A program made the position numbers and the translations under genes. Positions 60,686 through 64,000 of a stretch of 64,000 bases of DNA are shown one piece after another (position 1 is the first letter of the stretch; every line of letters starts with the position of its first letter). This DNA is from Pseudomonas sp. R5(2019). Its GTDB lineage: Bacteria; Pseudomonadota; Gammaproteobacteria; Pseudomonadales; Pseudomonadaceae. Location of the stretch: assembly GCF_009905435.1 (NCBI RefSeq), contig NZ_JAAAMT010000005.1, forward strand, positions 1 to 64,000. The letters are read 5' to 3'. Below the pieces are notes generated by a model. It was not told the DNA's origin. It saw nothing but the letters and a program-made list of their open reading frames with translations, and did not search any database.

Positions 60686-62020
60686 TTACAGGTTGTAGCC
60701 GCGCTCGTTGTGTTGCGCCAGGTCAAGCCCGACAGATTCTTCCTCTTCGTTGACCCGCAGGCCCATGACCACGTCCAGCACTTTGAGGATGATGTAGGTC
60801 ACGACTGCGGTGTAGATCACCGTGAAGCCGACGCCTTTGCACTGAATCCAGACTTGCGCGGCGATGTCTTCAACGGTGCCGAAGCCGCCCAGCGCAGGGG
60901 CTGCGAACACACCGGTGAGGATCGCGCCGACGATACCGCCGATACCGTGCACGCCGAAGGCGTCCAGGGAGTCGTCGTAGCCCATCTTGCGCTTGAGGCT
61001 GGTGGCGCAGAAGTAGCAGATCACACCGGCCACCAGGCCGATCACCAGGGCGCCCATCGGGCCCACGGTGCCTGCCGCCGGAGTAATGGCTACCAGGCCT
61101 GCGACCACGCCGGAGGCGATGCCCAGTGCGCTTGGCTTACCGTGCGTCAGCCACTCGGCGAACATCCAGCCCAGCGCAGCCGCAGCGGTGGCAATCTGGG
61201 TGACCAGCATGGCCATGCCGGCAGTGCCGTTGGCGGCCGCGGCGGAACCTGCGTTGAAGCCGAACCAGCCGATCCACAGCATGGCCGCGCCCATCAGGGT
61301 GTAACCAAGGTTGTGCGGTGCCATTGGGGTGGTCGGGAAGCCTTTGCGCTTGCCCAATACCAGGCACGCCACCAGGCCTGCGATACCGGCGTTGATGTGC
61401 ACCACGGTGCCGCCGGCGAAGTCCAGCACACCCCAGTCCCACATCAGGCCGCCGTTACCGCTCCAGACCATGTGAGCGATAGGGGCGTAGACCAGGGTGA
61501 ACCAGATGGCCATGAAGATCAGCATCGCGGAGAACTTCATCCGCTCGGCGAAGGCACCGACGATCAGCGCCGGGGTGATGATCGCGAAAGTCATCTGGAA
61601 GGTAATGAACACGGCTTCCGGGAACAACGCGGTGGCCGAGGTCAGGCTGGCTGGCGTCACACCGGCGAGGAATGCCTTGGAGAAGCCGCCAATGAAAGAG
61701 TTGAAGTTAACGACGCCCTGTTCCATGCCAGTGGTGTCGAAAGCAATGCTGTAGCCGTAGATAACCCACAGCACACTGATCAGGCCGGTAATCGCGAAGC
61801 ACTGCATCATCACCGACAGAATGTTCTTGGAACGGACCATGCCACCGTAGAAAAGGGCGAGGCCGGGGATGGTCATGAACAGCACCAACGCCGTCGAAGT
61901 CAGCATCCAGGCAGTGTCGCCGGAGTTGAGTACAGGGGCTGCCGCCTCTTCTGCCAGGGCCATGCCTGGCATTACGAGGGACAAAAGGGCTCCTAGCCCT
62001 GCGAAACGACGCAGAGTCAT
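60686..62020 (-). CDS. amtB: Ammonium transporter AmtB
   Basis: A 444-residue Amt channel with a cleavable signal peptide (ends GMALA, about residue 23) and eleven membrane helices. The twin-histidine pore residues are in GGTVVHINAGIAGLVA and GVHGIGGIVGAI. The C-terminal cytoplasmic tail (GLRVNEEEESVGLDLAQHNERGYNL) is the GlnK-contact region. It forms an operon with glnK, with 39 bases between them; GlnK blocks the pore in nitrogen sufficiency. Confidence 0.97.
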   Translation of the reverse strand: MTLRRFAGLGALLSLVMPGMALAEEAAAPVLNSGDTAWMLTSTALVLFMTIPGLALFYGGMVRSKNILSVMMQCFAITGLISVLWVIYGYSIAFDTTGMEQGVVNFNSFIGGFSKAFLAGVTPASLTSATALFPEAVFITFQMTFAIITPALIVGAFAERMKFSAMLIFMAIWFTLVYAPIAHMVWSGNGGLMWDWGVLDFAGGTVVHINAGIAGLVACLVLGKRKGFPTTPMAPHNLGYTLMGAAMLWIGWFGFNAGSAAAANGTAGMAMLVTQIATAAAALGWMFAEWLTHGKPSALGIASGVVAGLVAITPAAGTVGPMGALVIGLVAGVICYFCATSLKRKMGYDDSLDAFGVHGIGGIVGAILTGVFAAPALGGFGTVEDIAAQVWIQCKGVGFTVIYTAVVTYIILKVLDVVMGLRVNEEEESVGLDLAQHNERGYNL

Positions 62021-62059
62021 GTTGTTATCTCCTGGGGCGTTGGGTTTGGGGCTGTTTTT

Positions 62060-62813
<754 letters not shown>

Positions 62814-63074
62814 ATGCTCGCTCCCAAAGCCTTTCTCGATGCCCTGAGTGATCAAGCCTCTCGGCTGTTCAGCAGCGACACCTCGCAGCCTCGCAACGAA
62901 CTCGAAAGCCAATTCAAGGCACTGCTGCAAAGCGGCTTCAGCAAGCTTGAGCTGGTCAGCCGTGAAGAGTTCGACAGTCAGATGGTGGTCCTGGCCCGCA
63001 CTCGCGCGCGACTGGAAAGCCTGGAAGCCAAAGTGGCTGAACTGGAAGCGCGCCTGAACGGCACGGCCGAGTAA
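62814..63074 (+). CDS. ubiK: Ubiquinone biosynthesis accessory factor UbiK
   Basis: An 86-residue YqiC/UbiK protein of the BMFP family. An N-terminal amphipathic part (MLAPKAFLDALSDQASRLF) is followed by RNELESQFKALLQSGFSKLELVSREEFDSQMVVLARTRARLESLEAKVAELEARL, a coiled coil that trimerises and binds membranes. It assists the UbiJ-containing complex that makes ubiquinone in the presence of oxygen. The ATG at 62814 is preferred over a TTG six bases upstream. Confidence 0.93.
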   Translation: MLAPKAFLDALSDQASRLFSSDTSQPRNELESQFKALLQSGFSKLELVSREEFDSQMVVLARTRARLESLEAKVAELEARLNGTAE

Positions 63075-63155
63075 GCACCGCTCTGCAAATGCTGGACGGC
63101 GCTATCGGCGCCTTCCTACACTGCCTTGGCGTAATGGGCGAAAAGGCAGGTAGGG

Positions 63156-64000
63156 ATGAACCGCAATGAACTGCGCAAGGCCGACATCAATCTGATGGTG
63201 GTCTTCGAAACGCTGATGCAGGAGCGCAACGTGACGCGTGCCGCCGAGAAGCTGTTTCTCGGCCAGCCGACCATCAGTTCGGCGCTCAATCGCCTGCGCA
63301 GCATGTTCAACGACCCGCTGTTCATTCGCGTCGGCCACCGCATGGAGCCGACCGCCCGCGCCGAAGAAATCATCCGCCATCTATCGCCGGCGCTGGACGC
63401 CATGTCCATCGCCCTGAGCCTGACCCACGACTTCGACCCTGCCCAAAGCACCATGAGCTTTCGTATCGGCCTGTCCGACGACGTCGAATTCGGCCTGCTG
63501 CCGCCTACCTTGCGCGCCTTGCGCCAGGAAGCACCCAACGTGACCTTCGTCATCCAGCACGTGGACTACTGGCGCATCCCCGACCTGCTCGCCAGCGGCG
63601 ACATCACCGTCGGCATCAGCCAGACCCGCGGCCTGCCGGCCAACGCCAAGCGCAAACTGCTGCGGCGCATCCAGCCCCGCGTGCTGCGCGCCGACGCCTC
63701 CGACCGGCCCCTGACCCTGGACGAATACTGTGCCCGCCCGCACGTGCAGGTGTCCCACACCGCCAACACCACCGGCGTGGTTGATGAGTGGTTGCAGGAG
63801 ATTGGCCGCAAGCGGCACGTGGTGCTTTCTGTTCCGCAGTTCAGTGCCTTGCCCGCTTTGCTGGCCGGCACTGATTTGTTGGCGGGGTTGCCGGATTACA
63901 CGGCGGATGCCATGGCGGCAACGGGGTTGGTGTTCACCGAACCGTTGCCGTTTGATACGCCGGTGCTGGATCTGTCGATGGTGTGGTTGAGCATTCTGGA
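63156..64000 (+). CDS. LysR-family regulator (3' end outside the window)
   Basis: A LysR-type transcription factor of at least 281 residues; no stop codon occurs before the window edge. The winged helix-turn-helix is clear (INLMVVFETLMQERNVTRAAEKLFLGQPTISSALNRLRSMFNDPLFIRVG, residues 11-60), and a substrate-binding domain (about 95 onward) follows. A GGCAGGTAGGG sequence lies before the ATG at 63156. The NodD-like N-terminus (LNRLR..F.DPLF.R) puts it in the group often controlling catabolic or secondary genes. Target unknown since the neighbour is cut off. Usage of TTG/GTG for Leu/Val rises near the end, with no frame break seen. Confidence 0.88.
   Translation, partial: MNRNELRKADINLMVVFETLMQERNVTRAAEKLFLGQPTISSALNRLRSMFNDPLFIRVGHRMEPTARAEEIIRHLSPALDAMSIALSLTHDFDPAQSTMSFRIGLSDDVEFGLLPPTLRALRQEAPNVTFVIQHVDYWRIPDLLASGDITVGISQTRGLPANAKRKLLRRIQPRVLRADASDRPLTLDEYCARPHVQVSHTANTTGVVDEWLQEIGRKRHVVLSVPQFSALPALLAGTDLLAGLPDYTADAMAATGLVFTEPLPFDTPVLDLSMVWLSIL

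Overview
The window is chromosomal DNA of a Pseudomonas, most likely of the fluorescens/putida side of the genus. The evidence is gene order and sequence: rho-trxA-ppx-ppk-hemB, algP-FKBP-algQ-hemYXDC-algR-argH, cyaA-rnk-cyaY-lptM-lysA-dapF-xerC, sutA and amtB-glnK follow the Pseudomonas arrangement. Base composition is GC-rich, and the gaps carry many Pseudomonas-type REP/REPIN palindromes (cores like GTGGGAGCGGATTTATCCGCG and GTAGGAGC..GGCTTGCCCGCG). Almost all of it is housekeeping core genome.

Layout: 1-3.7 kb holds cysQ-nudE, a nucleotidase, a BON/LysM protein and a LysR regulator. 3.8-7 kb holds fdhD and a YdeP-type molybdopterin oxidoreductase. 7.2-9.7 kb holds a glycine-zipper protein, a thioesterase and a 3-hydroxyacyl-CoA dehydrogenase. 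10-14.8 kb holds pckA, hslO, hslR and rimB-rimK. 15-20.2 kb is a three-gene RND efflux operon with two fusion proteins (TriABC-like). 20.3-22.4 kb is the one accessory island: two small orphan Rhs-core proteins with unrelated C-terminal tips and a small Pseudomonas-type protein, all on the minus strand and visibly AT-richer. 23-34.3 kb holds chaC, ubiD with a ferredoxin-type reductase, rho, trxA, ppx, ppk, hemB and a DedA protein. 34.5-41.9 kb holds elbB, small conserved genes, an ABC-F ATPase, algP, an FKBP isomerase and algQ. 42-47.6 kb is the heme operon hemC-hemD-hemX-hemY with algR and a broken algZ. 47.7-64 kb holds argH, a GST, cyaA, rnk, cyaY, lptM, the lysA-dapF-DUF484-xerC-HAD operon, sutA, yjbQ, amtB-glnK, ubiK and the start of a LysR gene that runs off the right end.

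How genes work together: hemB and hemCD with hemX/hemY cover 5-aminolevulinate to uroporphyrinogen III. ppx and ppk degrade and make polyphosphate. lysA and dapF finish lysine synthesis. glnK and amtB sense nitrogen status and admit ammonium. rimB and rimK form the ribosomal-S6 glutamylation pair.

The observations most worth a second look are: (i) the adjacent orphan Rhs proteins, one tip carrying an F-box-like helix motif and the other a RelE/ParE-like segment; (ii) algZ (fimS), the sensor partner of algR, reduced to a C-terminal remnant with in-frame stops and a lost N-box asparagine; (iii) a decayed sterol-desaturase/fatty-acid-hydroxylase fragment before elbB; (iv) a minus-strand terminator near 7.03 kb with no annotated gene feeding it; (v) a large dyad in the pckA leader; (vi) a REPIN nested inside another inverted-repeat module whose arm recurs at 22.7 kb. 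All family assignments come from motif recognition by eye; no database search was run.
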